Positions 1-7,503 of a DNA stretch of 14,989 nucleotides are shown one piece after another. The translations under genes were made by a program, and so were the position numbers. The DNA comes from DATKCJ01 sp035513275 (GTDB taxonomy: Bacteria > Verrucomicrobiota > Verrucomicrobiia > Opitutales > Opitutaceae). The stretch spans positions 1-14,989 of the forward strand of contig DATKCJ010000366.1 of assembly GCA_035513275.1 (NCBI GenBank), given 5' to 3'. The notes under the pieces are model-generated. The model did no database searches. It saw nothing but the letters and a program-made list of their open reading frames with translations, and had not been told where the DNA came from. Every line of letters starts with the position of its first letter. Position 1 is the first letter of the stretch.

Positions 1-477
1 GGTCTTCGACTTGAAGCCGAGCGGCGATGTCGGCGAGGTCTGCTTCTTCGTGAGGCCGTAGACGAAGTTGTCCATGACGATATACGTCAGGTGCGGGTTC
101 TTGCGCGCCGCGTGATCGAGGTGATTGCCGCCGATCGAGTAGCCGTCGCCATCGCCGCCGAAGACGACGACATGCAAGTCCGCGCGGCTCAGGCTGACCC
201 CGGTTGCGAAGGGCAGGGAGCGACCATGGATGTAGTGCGCGCCGTAGCTGTTGACGAAGTAGGGGAAACGCGACGAGCAGCCGATGCCTGCGAGCGTGAG
301 GATACGCTCGTGCGGCCACTGGAATTTCTGAAGCACGCGGTAGTATGAGGCAAGGACGGCGAAGTCGCCGCAGCCCGGGCACCACGTCGGGTGATCGGCA
401 GTGAGGTCCTTCTTGGAGAGCGGTGCGCGCGGCGCGTCGGTCGCGGGCGGCTCGGGCATGGCGAGATGGGATGACAT
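1..477 (-). CDS. korB: 2-oxoacid:ferredoxin oxidoreductase subunit beta (KorB-like), 3' end cut by window edge
   Basis: This is the N-terminal 159 residues of the thiamine-diphosphate-binding beta subunit of a cytoplasmic 2-oxoacid:ferredoxin oxidoreductase, which oxidatively decarboxylates a 2-oxoacid such as 2-oxoglutarate or pyruvate to acyl-CoA and reduces ferredoxin. Visible hallmarks are HPTWCPGCGDF near residues 29-39 (cysteines of the kind that bind a 4Fe-4S cluster), GIGCSSRFPY, the diphosphate/Mg motif GDGDGYSIGGNH, and MDNFVYGLTKKQTSPTSP. The ATG at 477 gives MSSHLAMPEPP; a second in-frame ATG at 459 is possible, and neither has a strong Shine-Dalgarno sequence. It starts 11 bp after the korA stop, so the two are almost certainly co-transcribed. 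The family assignment is secure. 2-oxoglutarate as substrate is inferred from the fused KorA partner and is not proven by the sequence. Confidence 0.93.
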   Translation of the reverse strand, partial: MSSHLAMPEPPATDAPRAPLSKKDLTADHPTWCPGCGDFAVLASYYRVLQKFQWPHERILTLAGIGCSSRFPYFVNSYGAHYIHGRSLPFATGVSLSRADLHVVVFGGDGDGYSIGGNHLDHAARKNPHLTYIVMDNFVYGLTKKQTSPTSPLGFKSKT

Positions 478-488
478 GGTGGAGTGGG

Positions 489-2363
489 TCAAATTGTTGG
501 GTAACTGGAAACCGAGGCGCTGTGATCTCCGCGCAGGCGTTCGATGCCATCGAGGATTTCGCTCACCCTGAATGTGAGGCCGTCGGTCTTGGTGATGCTT
601 CGAATCTTCGAGTTCGCGTAGCGAGCGCGGAGCAACATCGCGAGCTGGCCGAAGCCGTAGATGCCCTCGTCGTTCAACTCGATGACGAAAATCTGGCGGA
701 ATCGCGTGAAGATGCGCTCGAGGCCGTTCGCAAGCGGGTTCAGATAGCGCAGGTGGAGTTGCCCGACCTGGAGCCCCTTCGCGCGCGCGCGGTCGACGGC
801 TTCGTGGATCGGCCCATAGGTCGAGCCCCAACCCACGAGCAGGATGTCGCCTTCTTCGTCGCCGTAGATCGCGGGCCTCGGAATCTCGGTCGCCACCCGC
901 TTCAGTTTCTCGCGACGCCGCGCGGTCATCTTCATGTGCAGCGCGGGGCTGCCCGTGGGATGGCCGAACTCATCGTGCTCGAGACCCGTGACGGTCGGGT
1001 ATTTGCCAGACTTCAGAATTGTGCCAGGCGGGACGTGACGCGTGGGTCCGTCGAGCGGGTAGGGCTTGTAGTCCTCGGGCGGGGAAGTGAGGTCGACGCC
1101 CGGCTTCACGTAGTCTTTCTCAAGGTCGGGCTCGGGAAACGCCTCGATGCGTGTCGCGAGCGCCTGGTCGGTGAGAAGCATGACCGGAACCGAGTAGGCC
1201 CGCGCGATGCGGGCAGCCTCGACGGCACAGTAGTAACAATCGCCAACGCTTCGCGGCGCGATGACCACCTTTGGAGCGTCGCCGTGGCAGCCGTAGATTG
1301 CTTGAAGCAGATCGCTCTGCTCGACATTCGTCGGCAGGCCCGTGCTCGGGCCGCCGCGGGCGACGTTGATGACGACGAGCGGAATCTCCGCCATGACCGC
1401 CCAGCCGAGCGCCTCGGTCTTGAGCGAGATGCCGGGCCCTGAACTTCCGGTGACTGCGAGGTGGCCGGCGTATGAGAAACCGATCGCCATCGAGACGGCC
1501 GCGAGTTCGTCCTCAGCCTGGATGAACGTGCCGCCGTATTTCGGCAGCTCGGTGCGAAGCTGCTCCATGATCGTCGACCATGGCGTGATCGGATAACCGG
1601 CGCCATAGCGGACGCCCGCCGTGATCAAACCGAAGACGATCGCCTGGTTGCCATCCATCGTGACCATCGCGCGGCCGGCAGTCTGCTTCTCGCGATGCTC
1701 GAAACGGTAGGATCGCTTGACGAGGTCGCCGAGCCCGTAGGCGTAACCGGCGTCGAACGCGACCATGGCGTTGCGCAATACGTCCTCGGATTTTCCGCCG
1801 AAGCGTTCCTTGAGAAGATTGTGGAGTTTCTCCACGTCGAGATTGAAGGTCCGGGCGAGCAAGCCGAGGACGAAGATGTTCTTCCCTTTTTCCTTCGCCG
1901 AGCCGCCGACCGCCTCGACAGTGAGGCCGGTGATCGGCACGCCCGCGTAGATGAAGCGTTTGTCCTCCTTGTCCGGGCGCACGTGGTCGCTGTCGTAGAT
2001 CAGCACACCGCCCTCGCGAAGCGACGGCAGGTGGTTGGCGTAGCTGTGCTGGTAGAACGCTACCAGGAAATCTGCTTGGTCGCCGGGCGAGAGCACTTCG
2101 CCGGTGCCCATGCGCACCTGGAAGATGGAAGGCCCTCCCGAGATCGTGGAGGGGATGGTCATGTAGGTCATGACCTCCTGATCGCTCCTTCCCGCCAGCC
2201 GGGCGAGGAAGCCTCCGATCGTCTGGATGCCGTCCTGGGAGTTCCCAGCAAGGCGGATCACCACATCGCGAAGGCTTTCGTCGACAGGTGCAGTGGATTG
2301 TTGTTCTCCAAGCGCAGGGGCCGGGGTTGGGGCTACCATAAGGGTTTGAGACGATGGAGCCAA
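489..2363 (-). CDS. korA: 2-oxoacid:ferredoxin oxidoreductase subunit alpha (fused gamma-alpha, KorA-like)
   Basis: A 624-residue protein fusing the gamma domain (about residues 28-215, starting VDESLRDVVIRLAG) to the alpha domain (from about 235, MVTMDGNQAIVFGLITAG). Alpha motifs include YPITPWSTIMEQL (257-269), QAEDELAAV, TGSSGPG (305-311) and RGGPSTGLPT (336-345), all typical of KorA/PorA. Length and order match the fused KorA form that pairs with a separate KorB, encoded 11 bp downstream. No ferredoxin domain is fused. The start chosen is TTG at 2363, with AGGGGG about 5 nt upstream; an in-frame ATG at 2339 would give 616 residues but has no visible ribosome site. The gene is divergent from the SulP transporter. 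Its likely role is reductive or oxidative 2-oxoacid metabolism linked to ferredoxin. The exact substrate is not readable from sequence alone. Confidence 0.94.
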   Translation of the reverse strand: MAPSSQTLMVAPTPAPALGEQQSTAPVDESLRDVVIRLAGNSQDGIQTIGGFLARLAGRSDQEVMTYMTIPSTISGGPSIFQVRMGTGEVLSPGDQADFLVAFYQHSYANHLPSLREGGVLIYDSDHVRPDKEDKRFIYAGVPITGLTVEAVGGSAKEKGKNIFVLGLLARTFNLDVEKLHNLLKERFGGKSEDVLRNAMVAFDAGYAYGLGDLVKRSYRFEHREKQTAGRAMVTMDGNQAIVFGLITAGVRYGAGYPITPWSTIMEQLRTELPKYGGTFIQAEDELAAVSMAIGFSYAGHLAVTGSSGPGISLKTEALGWAVMAEIPLVVINVARGGPSTGLPTNVEQSDLLQAIYGCHGDAPKVVIAPRSVGDCYYCAVEAARIARAYSVPVMLLTDQALATRIEAFPEPDLEKDYVKPGVDLTSPPEDYKPYPLDGPTRHVPPGTILKSGKYPTVTGLEHDEFGHPTGSPALHMKMTARRREKLKRVATEIPRPAIYGDEEGDILLVGWGSTYGPIHEAVDRARAKGLQVGQLHLRYLNPLANGLERIFTRFRQIFVIELNDEGIYGFGQLAMLLRARYANSKIRSITKTDGLTFRVSEILDGIERLRGDHSASVSSYPTI

Positions 2364-2461
2364 CGCTCCCCCCTGTCAATGGACGTAGCCCATCATTCCC
2401 GTTGCGTGCCGGTGGACTGGGCTCTAAACCGCGGATCAATCCCGGGGACGGGAGCTTGCCA
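2364..2461. promoter_or_regulatory. divergent promoter region between korA and the SulP gene
   Basis: This 98 bp gap separates two divergent genes and must carry both promoters, unless they lie inside the genes. On the minus strand TTGACA (2379 down to 2374) matches a -35 hexamer exactly, but there is no convincing -10 at the right distance before korA. On the plus strand GGGAG at 2450-2454 sits 7 nt before the ATG at 2462 and supports that SulP start. No clear inverted-repeat operator was seen. Confidence 0.3.
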
Positions 2462-4150
2462 ATGCAACCAACCGACAGGCGTGCTGTTTTTAAGCCAAAG
2501 ATCTTCGAGTCGCTCCGAAATTACTCTGGGGCGGCGTTTCAAGCGGACATCGGGGCCGGCATCACGGTGGGCATTGTGGCACTCCCGCTTTGCCTTGCGC
2601 TTGGAATCGCTTCCGGAGTGCGGCCGGTTCAAGGCATCTACACGGCGGTCATAGCCGGCGTGATTGTCGGCTTGATGGGCGGCTCGCGCGTGCAGATCGC
2701 GGGACCGACCGCTGCGTTCGTGCCGATCGTCTACGGCATCGTCGTCGCGCATGGCGTGCAGAACCTCTACCTGTGCACGATGATGGCGGGCGTGCTGCTC
2801 GTGATCATGGGGCTTTCGCGGATGGGCAGCCTCATCAAGTTCATTCCCTATCCGGTGACGTCCGGGTTCACCACGGGCATCGCGGTGATGATCATCTTCG
2901 GGCAGGTGGAGGACTCACTGGGGCTCACAACAACCGGCGATCGACCCGCGCACTTCGTTCCGAAAGTCCAGTTCCTCGCGGAGTTCATTTCGACGCTGAA
3001 TCCATGGGCCGTCGGAATCACGATCGCCTGCATCGCGATCATCTGGTTCTGGCCGCGCCTCGGCCTGAAGAGGATTCCGGGGCCGATCGTCGCAGTCATC
3101 GTTTCGGCGATCGCGACGAAGCTCCTCAACCTGCCGGTGGAAACCATCGCAACCCGCTTTGCCGAGGGAGTGCCCCAGGGGCTTCCGGGTTTTGCGCTTC
3201 CGGCTATCACTTGGGAGGCGGTCAGTGAAATGATGATCCCCGCGACGGCGATCGCGATGCTTGCGGCAATCGAAAGCCTGCTCTCCGCGGTGGTCGCAGA
3301 CGGACTCACAAACGACCGTCATCGCTCGAACACCGAGCTCATCGCGCAAGGCGCGGCGAACATTGTCTCCCCGCTTTTCATGGGCATACCGGTGACGGGC
3401 GCCATCGCCCGCACGGCCTCCAACATCGACAGTGGGGCGCGGAGCCCGGTCTCCTCGATCGTCCACTCCGTGACGCTCGCCTTGGTGCTGCTCGTTCTCG
3501 CGCCTTATGCCGGTAGCATCCCGATGGCGGCGATGGCTGCGGTGCTGATCATGGTCGCGAGGCGGATGGGGGAGTGGCGCGAACTTGTCCATGTCTCCCG
3601 GCTTCCGGGCAGCGATGCGCTGGTGCTTGTTGCAACGTTTTCACTTACGATTGTCTTCGACCTCACGGTGGCCGTGCTCATCGGCATGTTGCTCGCCGGA
3701 TTCCTCTTCACGAAGCGACTCTCGGAAACCACTGAGATATCGAAGGTCACCGCGGCCGACGAACTTGAGAACCTCGAGCAACTCGTGCACGGAAAGCAAG
3801 TCCCCGAGGGTGCGGTGGTCTTCCGGATCTTTGGTCCGTTCTTCTTCGGTGCGGCCGAGAAGATGGAAGACGCGCTCGAGGGAGCGGGCAAACTACCGCG
3901 CGTCCTCATCCTCCGGATGAACCTCGTGCCCGCGATGGACGCAACGGCGCTCAACGCGCTCGAGACTGTCCTTGAGCGGCTCGTGGCCGCCGGAGGCACG
4001 CTGGTCATCAGCGGCGCGCACAGGCAGCCGCTTGCGATGATGATGAGGGCGGGCTTCGTCGAGAAGCTCGGGCGCGCGAACATTCGCGCGAATTTCGACG
4101 AGGCGCTTGTGCGTGCGAGAGAAATTCTTGGCGTGACTCCGACGCGGTGA
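2462..4150 (+). CDS. SulP family anion transporter with C-terminal STAS domain
   Basis: A 562-residue inner-membrane protein. Residues about 25-415 are rich in hydrophobic helices and carry SulP hallmarks: LPLCLALGIASGVRPVQGIYTAV split across 41-63, the substrate-site loop QIAGPTAAFVPIV (78-90), and AAIESLLSAVVADGL (268-282). Residues about 447-555 form a cytoplasmic STAS domain with MDATALNAL (492-500). The family exchanges or co-transports sulfate, bicarbonate or dicarboxylates, and the substrate cannot be chosen here. The reading frame stays open to 2354, but the ATG at 2462 is preferred: it has GGGAG 7 nt upstream, the sequence that follows (VFKPKIFESLRNYSGAAF) looks like a normal SulP start, and the upstream extension would run into korA. 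The gene is divergent from korAB, and the EF-hand gene begins 66 bp downstream. Confidence 0.93.
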   Translation: MQPTDRRAVFKPKIFESLRNYSGAAFQADIGAGITVGIVALPLCLALGIASGVRPVQGIYTAVIAGVIVGLMGGSRVQIAGPTAAFVPIVYGIVVAHGVQNLYLCTMMAGVLLVIMGLSRMGSLIKFIPYPVTSGFTTGIAVMIIFGQVEDSLGLTTTGDRPAHFVPKVQFLAEFISTLNPWAVGITIACIAIIWFWPRLGLKRIPGPIVAVIVSAIATKLLNLPVETIATRFAEGVPQGLPGFALPAITWEAVSEMMIPATAIAMLAAIESLLSAVVADGLTNDRHRSNTELIAQGAANIVSPLFMGIPVTGAIARTASNIDSGARSPVSSIVHSVTLALVLLVLAPYAGSIPMAAMAAVLIMVARRMGEWRELVHVSRLPGSDALVLVATFSLTIVFDLTVAVLIGMLLAGFLFTKRLSETTEISKVTAADELENLEQLVHGKQVPEGAVVFRIFGPFFFGAAEKMEDALEGAGKLPRVLILRMNLVPAMDATALNALETVLERLVAAGGTLVISGAHRQPLAMMMRAGFVEKLGRANIRANFDEALVRAREILGVTPTR

Positions 4151-4216
4151 ACGTTCGGGCGAGTGTAACCGTGCAAGGTGGCGGTCGTCATCGCTCGTAT
4201 CCACACGACACGAAAC

Positions 4217-4771
4217 ATGAAGACACACGCACTGACATTTCTCGCCGCGGCCACTTTGTTCGCCGCTGCTTCGTCGTTCGCCGCGCCGCTGGACGACTCG
4301 GGCCCGAAGCACTCGAAAGGTGATCGCCACGCAAGGATGCTTGAGCGGTTCGATGCAGACAGTGATGGGAAGCTCAGTGACACCGAGCGCGCTACCGCCC
4401 AGTCGACGATCTTCGCCGAGAATCCCGAGATGGCCGCAAGGCACGCGGAGAAGGTGAAGCGGTTCGACTCAGATGGCGACGGCCAGCTCAATGACTCCGA
4501 ACGCGCGATCGCACGCGAGACGATGAAAAGTCGCGGCGCGCATTTTCACGCGAAGATGCTCAAGCGCTACGACAAAGACGGCGACGGCGTGTTGAGCGGT
4601 GCCGAACGCGAGGAAGCGCGTGCGACGGCCGAGACGCGCGGCGGTGGCAAATTTCGCGCAAAGATGCTCAAGCGCTTCGATGCCGATGGCGACGGAGTCC
4701 TGAGCGACGAAGAACGCGCAGCCGCTGAGAAGGCACGCGAAGAATTCCGGAACAGCAGGCCTTCGGCCTAG
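4217..4771 (+). CDS. secreted EF-hand calcium-binding protein with four EF loops
   Basis: A 184-residue precursor. MKTHALTFLAAATLFAAASSFAA is a signal peptide by composition, probably cut near residue 22-23. Four 12-residue loops of the DxDxDGxxxxxE type follow at about 46-57, 84-95, 119-130 and 155-166. Each comes after a similar basic helix ending in RF or RY (MLERF, KVKRF, MLKRY, MLKRF), so the protein looks built from internal duplication of a roughly 36-residue unit. Position 12 of every loop is Glu, which favours Ca2+ binding. The frame stays open to 4178, but only the ATG at 4217 gives a clean signal peptide. Its function beyond calcium binding in the envelope or outside the cell is unknown. 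It lies 66 bp after the SulP gene, probably with its own or a shared transcript, and ends at a hairpin and T-run. Confidence 0.9.
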   Translation: MKTHALTFLAAATLFAAASSFAAPLDDSGPKHSKGDRHARMLERFDADSDGKLSDTERATAQSTIFAENPEMAARHAEKVKRFDSDGDGQLNDSERAIARETMKSRGAHFHAKMLKRYDKDGDGVLSGAEREEARATAETRGGGKFRAKMLKRFDADGDGVLSDEERAAAEKAREEFRNSRPSA

Positions 4772-4791
4772 AGTTCCTGGTTCGCAGGGAG

Positions 4792-5241
4792 TCAGGGGTT
4801 GTCGAGGGCGGCGCCGGTTTCAACCGGCGCCGCTTTTGCATCAAGCCGCCAGAGCACGACGGCGAGGGAGACGAGACCGAGATCGCGGCCAACGTAGGGC
4901 AGGTAGGCCATACCGCTCACCACCGAAGAGTCACCGAAACAGCCGCACGTGATGTCGATGCCGCGAAACCACGCCTGCAGGAGCGCGACAAGAAACACCG
5001 AGCAAAGCGCGACGAGCATTCCCGCTGCGGTGCGGCCAAGTCGCGGTATCCACAGTGCCACCGCGAGAGTGAGCTCGAGCCACGGCATCCAGACCGTCAC
5101 GATCGCTGCTGGAAGCCACGGCAACAAGTGGTAGCTTGCGATAGCATCCTGGAATGCGCGCGGGTCACTGATCTTTGTGATCGCGGCCCACGTGAAGAGA
5201 AACGCGAGCACGAGACGGATGGCGTGCGCGACAATTTTCAT
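4792..5241 (-). CDS. MauE/DoxX-like redox-associated membrane protein
   Basis: A 149-residue polytopic membrane protein with hydrophobic segments at about 7-24, 45-65, 70-91 and 117-132. The pair of cysteines in DITCGCFGD (C99, C101) is the CGCFG motif seen in MauE/DoxX-type proteins linked to disulfide or methylamine-dehydrogenase maturation. Also typical are the N-terminal TKISDPRAFQDAI and the WLELTLAVAL helix. The ATG at 5241 overlaps the rhodanese stop by 4 bases (ATGA), so the two are translationally coupled. The frame is open further upstream to 5418, but that stretch only shadows the rhodanese gene. Proposed role: passing electrons or thiols across the membrane for the upstream rhodanese and DUF1573 protein. 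The family call is good; the partnership is inferred. Its last codons contain the terminator of the opposing EF-hand gene. Confidence 0.85.
   Translation of the reverse strand: MKIVAHAIRLVLAFLFTWAAITKISDPRAFQDAIASYHLLPWLPAAIVTVWMPWLELTLAVALWIPRLGRTAAGMLVALCSVFLVALLQAWFRGIDITCGCFGDSSVVSGMAYLPYVGRDLGLVSLAVVLWRLDAKAAPVETGAALDNP
4808..4837 (+). terminator. intrinsic terminator of the EF-hand gene, embedded in the convergent mauE-like CDS
   Basis: GCGGCGCCGGTT at 4808-4819 pairs perfectly with AACCGGCGCCGC at 4822-4833. This gives a stem of up to 12 bp (more realistically 11 bp with a 4-nt loop), followed at once by TTTT (4834-4837) on the plus strand. It lies 37 bp after the EF-hand stop. Read on the minus strand there is no T-run after the stem, so it should act mainly on plus-strand transcripts. 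Confidence 0.75.
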
Positions 5242-5654
5242 CGAGGACGCAACTCCGACCAATCGCCGCGCAAAACCTTCGCGCTGTCGATGCCCGCCTC
5301 GGCGCGTAGCCGCTCGGCGACCTTGCGGCTCGCCTGGCATCCCTGCGAATCGCAATAAACAACAACCGGCATCCCGGGCTGCCACCGCTCGATGACGGGG
5401 ATGAGCAGTTCGATCCATGAGTCTTCGTTGAGCTGAAGCGCGCCCTCGACGTGACCAGATTCGAAGTCAGCGCGGCTTCGGGCGTCGATCCACAGCGCCG
5501 CGGCTCCGAGTGCCTTCGCGTCGGCGACGGTAATCTCGTCTTCGCGCAGCGCATCGAGCAGCACGGCGCGCGCGGCGGGGTTGAAGGTAACCGACAAGCC
5601 GCCCAGCACCGCGGCGATCGCGAGCAGCGCTGCGGACTTGCGCAGCGAGCCCAT
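5238..5654 (-). CDS. membrane-anchored rhodanese-like domain protein
   Basis: A 138-residue protein with an N-terminal hydrophobic segment (about 7-24, an anchor or uncleaved signal), then a single rhodanese domain. Visible signatures are LWIDARSRADFESGHVEGAL (54-73) and the active loop VVVYCDSQGCQAS (97-109), with C101 as the predicted sulfur-carrying cysteine and C106 close by. It would transfer sulfane sulfur or act as a thiol exchanger on the periplasmic side. It begins 2 bp after the DUF1573 stop and its own stop overlaps the MauE-like start, so the three form one operon. The second cysteine in the loop is not a required residue of classical rhodaneses and could allow a disulfide with C101; that is speculation. 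Confidence 0.88.
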   Translation of the reverse strand: MGSLRKSAALLAIAAVLGGLSVTFNPAARAVLLDALREDEITVADAKALGAAALWIDARSRADFESGHVEGALQLNEDSWIELLIPVIERWQPGMPVVVYCDSQGCQASRKVAERLRAEAGIDSAKVLRGDWSELRPR

Positions 5655-5656
5655 CG

Positions 5657-6310
5657 CTAGATTGCCCGCGCGACCAACGTGTAAGTGCGAGATATGCGGT
5701 TGGGTCCCTGCACGGTCGTGATCACGACCACCGAGACGCCCTTCACATCGTCACCCGAGGGAGAGATCCGGACGAGTGCTCCGTTCCAATCGTGATCCGG
5801 CGCCAACTCCGCCTTGAAAGCCGGGTTCACACTCCTGATAGAGGTCACTTCGACCTTGTCGGTCGTGTTCCAATGCAACTCGACGTTTTTAGAAGCGCGT
5901 GTCTCGCCGTTCGTCCAAACGAGGTTGAGAGGGAAATACTTCACCAGTTCGCGAATCTGCGCGACGAGTGAAAGCTCGGCCGTGGTGTCGTCATCGAACA
6001 CGACAACAATGGGAACGTGATAGGCGCCGCGACGCTCGCCGGTCGTGAACCGGGCGGATAGGGTGCCCGTTTCGCCTGGGGCGAATTCCGTCTTATCCAG
6101 CACCGGCACTGTGCACCCACAGCCCGGGGCGATTCGTGCGATCTTCACGGGACCGGTGCCCTCGTTCACAAAACGGAAGACCGCTTCGCCGCCAGCCTGC
6201 GACGAGTCGAGGTCGAGAATGACTTCGGTCGCCTCCCACTTCAATTCTGCGGTGCAGGCGGAAGCCAGTGCGACTGACAGGACGACGGCGAGAAGAGAGC
6301 GGGAAAGCAT
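5657..6310 (-). CDS. DUF1573 domain protein, exported
   Basis: A 217-residue protein starting MLSRSLLAVVLSVALASAC, a signal peptide and possibly a weak lipobox (ASAC, C19). Residues about 25-120 match the DUF1573 beta-sandwich (Ig/ASH-like): VFRFVNEGTGPVKIARI followed by the diagnostic PGCGCTVP (C64, C66), then FAPGETGTLSARF. The C-terminal about 95 residues look like a second beta-rich domain. An in-frame GTG at 6328 would add six residues, but the ATG at 6310 fits the signal peptide better. It is the first gene of a three-gene operon with rhodanese and MauE-like genes. DUF1573 has no settled biochemical role. The CGC motif and redox neighbours suggest a periplasmic thiol or metal partner, which is inference. 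Confidence 0.88.
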   Translation of the reverse strand: MLSRSLLAVVLSVALASACTAELKWEATEVILDLDSSQAGGEAVFRFVNEGTGPVKIARIAPGCGCTVPVLDKTEFAPGETGTLSARFTTGERRGAYHVPIVVVFDDDTTAELSLVAQIRELVKYFPLNLVWTNGETRASKNVELHWNTTDKVEVTSIRSVNPAFKAELAPDHDWNGALVRISPSGDDVKGVSVVVITTVQGPNRISRTYTLVARAI

Positions 6311-6952
6311 CGGCGAATCGTAGCTCACTCCCCGACTTGGGACAGAACAAAAAGTTCAGCGTCTCTCGGTGCCGTGAAGCTCCGCCCAGGCGTGCTGCTT
6401 TCGGTCGATATCGCTTCCGTCTGCGGGCACCGCGCGTCGAGAAGGGCCGCTATGAAACTCAAGGACTGGGCACCCACCCCGCCTACAGGCACGTTGAAGC
6501 CGCGGTTTGGCGCGTCTGGTTGTTGGGGCGCGCTCGCGCGCGACCTGTGTGGGCGCAGGATCATTGGTTTGAAGCGGGTGCCACAACGAAGGCTTCGCCG
6601 AGACAAACGCTTTTCGCCACGTTCTGAATTGTCCGGATGTTCCGCGTGCTCCCGTCAACGGCGCGTAAAATTCGCGGTTTTGGGTGCAGATTGAGCTGTA
6701 GTGAGTTGCGAAAGTGCCGATTGGGGGAAACGTTGTTTCACCGGCTTATGTTTACCCTTCCTCGCAACTCTCGCATTGCTGCCGAACCCCTCCACTGCCT
6801 GGTGGAACCGGCCAGCGCGATCCTTGCGGCAGATCGCAAGACCTCGCAGATTGCTGCGTCGGTCGAGCGCTCGGTCCGCGAATTCGTAGCTGAGCGGTCC
6901 CGGCTGTTGAAGAGCTGGCAGCGCCGTCAGTCCTGATCGGACGGAAGCGCCC
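6311..6952. other. 642-bp stretch without a confident gene
   Basis: This gap lies between the start of the DUF1573 operon and the end of the thioesterase gene. Two short plus-strand frames are only weakly supported. One, 6452-6694 (80 residues, MKLKDWAPTPPTG...), has AAGGG 5-6 nt before its ATG but an arginine-rich low-complexity tail and mixed codon use. The other, 6748-6936 (62 residues, MFTLPRNSRIAAEP...), could also start at TTG 6733 behind GGGGGA; its second half (SVERSVREFVAERSRLLKSW) would make an amphipathic helix and most codons end in G or C. Neither matches a family I recognise. The promoter of the DUF1573 operon must lie near its left end. No tRNA or other structured RNA was recognised. 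Confidence 0.4.
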
Positions 6953-7429
6953 TCAAGACCACTGGTGAAAAGCCGGATGGTCGGGCCTCACGGCTACAAA
7001 CGTGCCGCGGCACGTGGCGGTCACTTTCCCGGCCGCAACCAGCTCAGCGAGAATGACAGCGCGATCTTCGAGTGCTGACTCGACCCAGGCGCGCAACTGA
7101 ACCGGACCGTCCACCGGCGTCGGCCGGCGGAGCTTCACTGCAAAATCGGCAGTCACGCAAACCTGCGGCGTCGCGAGTCCGCGCGCGCGCATGATGTGCC
7201 AGGCGGCCGTCCAGTTTGAATGGCAGTCCATCAGGGTGCCGATGATGCCGCCGTTGAGGATACCCTCATAAGCCCGGTGCATAGGTGCAGGCTGCCAGTC
7301 GCAGATCAGCGCGGCGCCGTCCGGCGACTCGAGGCTGCGGATGCGCAGGCCGTCTCGATTTGCGGGGCCGCAGCCAAAGCAGATGCTCGAAGGCGCGAAA
7401 CGTTCCTGAAGAGAAGGGACGGGGTTCAT
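6953..7429 (-). CDS. PaaI-like hotdog-fold thioesterase
   Basis: A 158-residue protein of the size expected for a single hotdog domain. The N-terminal CFGCGPANRDGLRI (17-30) is the short cysteine motif common in PaaI-like thioesterase relatives. NGGIIGTLMDCHSNWTA (59-75) is the active helix region of the fold. TADFAVKLRRPTPVDGP (93-109) is the next conserved strand-turn. The family hydrolyses acyl-CoA thioesters, and the acyl group here is unknown. The ATG at 7429 gives a normal family N-terminus. An in-frame TTG at 7468 would add 13 residues and has AAGGG 10 nt upstream, so it cannot be excluded. The gene stands alone and is divergent from tryptophanase across a gap that holds a REP-like pair. 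Confidence 0.85.
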   Translation of the reverse strand: MNPVPSLQERFAPSSICFGCGPANRDGLRIRSLESPDGAALICDWQPAPMHRAYEGILNGGIIGTLMDCHSNWTAAWHIMRARGLATPQVCVTADFAVKLRRPTPVDGPVQLRAWVESALEDRAVILAELVAAGKVTATCRGTFVAVRPDHPAFHQWS

Positions 7430-7503
7430 CGACGCGATGAGGGTCGCGTGCGCGTCGCGGAGTGACAAACCGATTCTGCCCTTCGTCCCGGATGCGGGTT
7501 CTG

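Noticed and set aside
423..1442. Long plus-strand open frame (339 codons)
   Set aside because: It runs antisense to korA and korB, whose conserved motifs are unmistakable; GC-rich codon bias opens the opposite frame.
1695..2654. Plus-strand open frame of 319 codons across the korA/SulP junction
   Set aside because: It overlaps korA antisense and then the SulP gene in another frame, with no recognisable domain.
6666..6671. TAAAAT as a -10 promoter element
   Set aside because: No -35 hexamer stands at a suitable distance upstream, and the downstream reading frame is itself uncertain.
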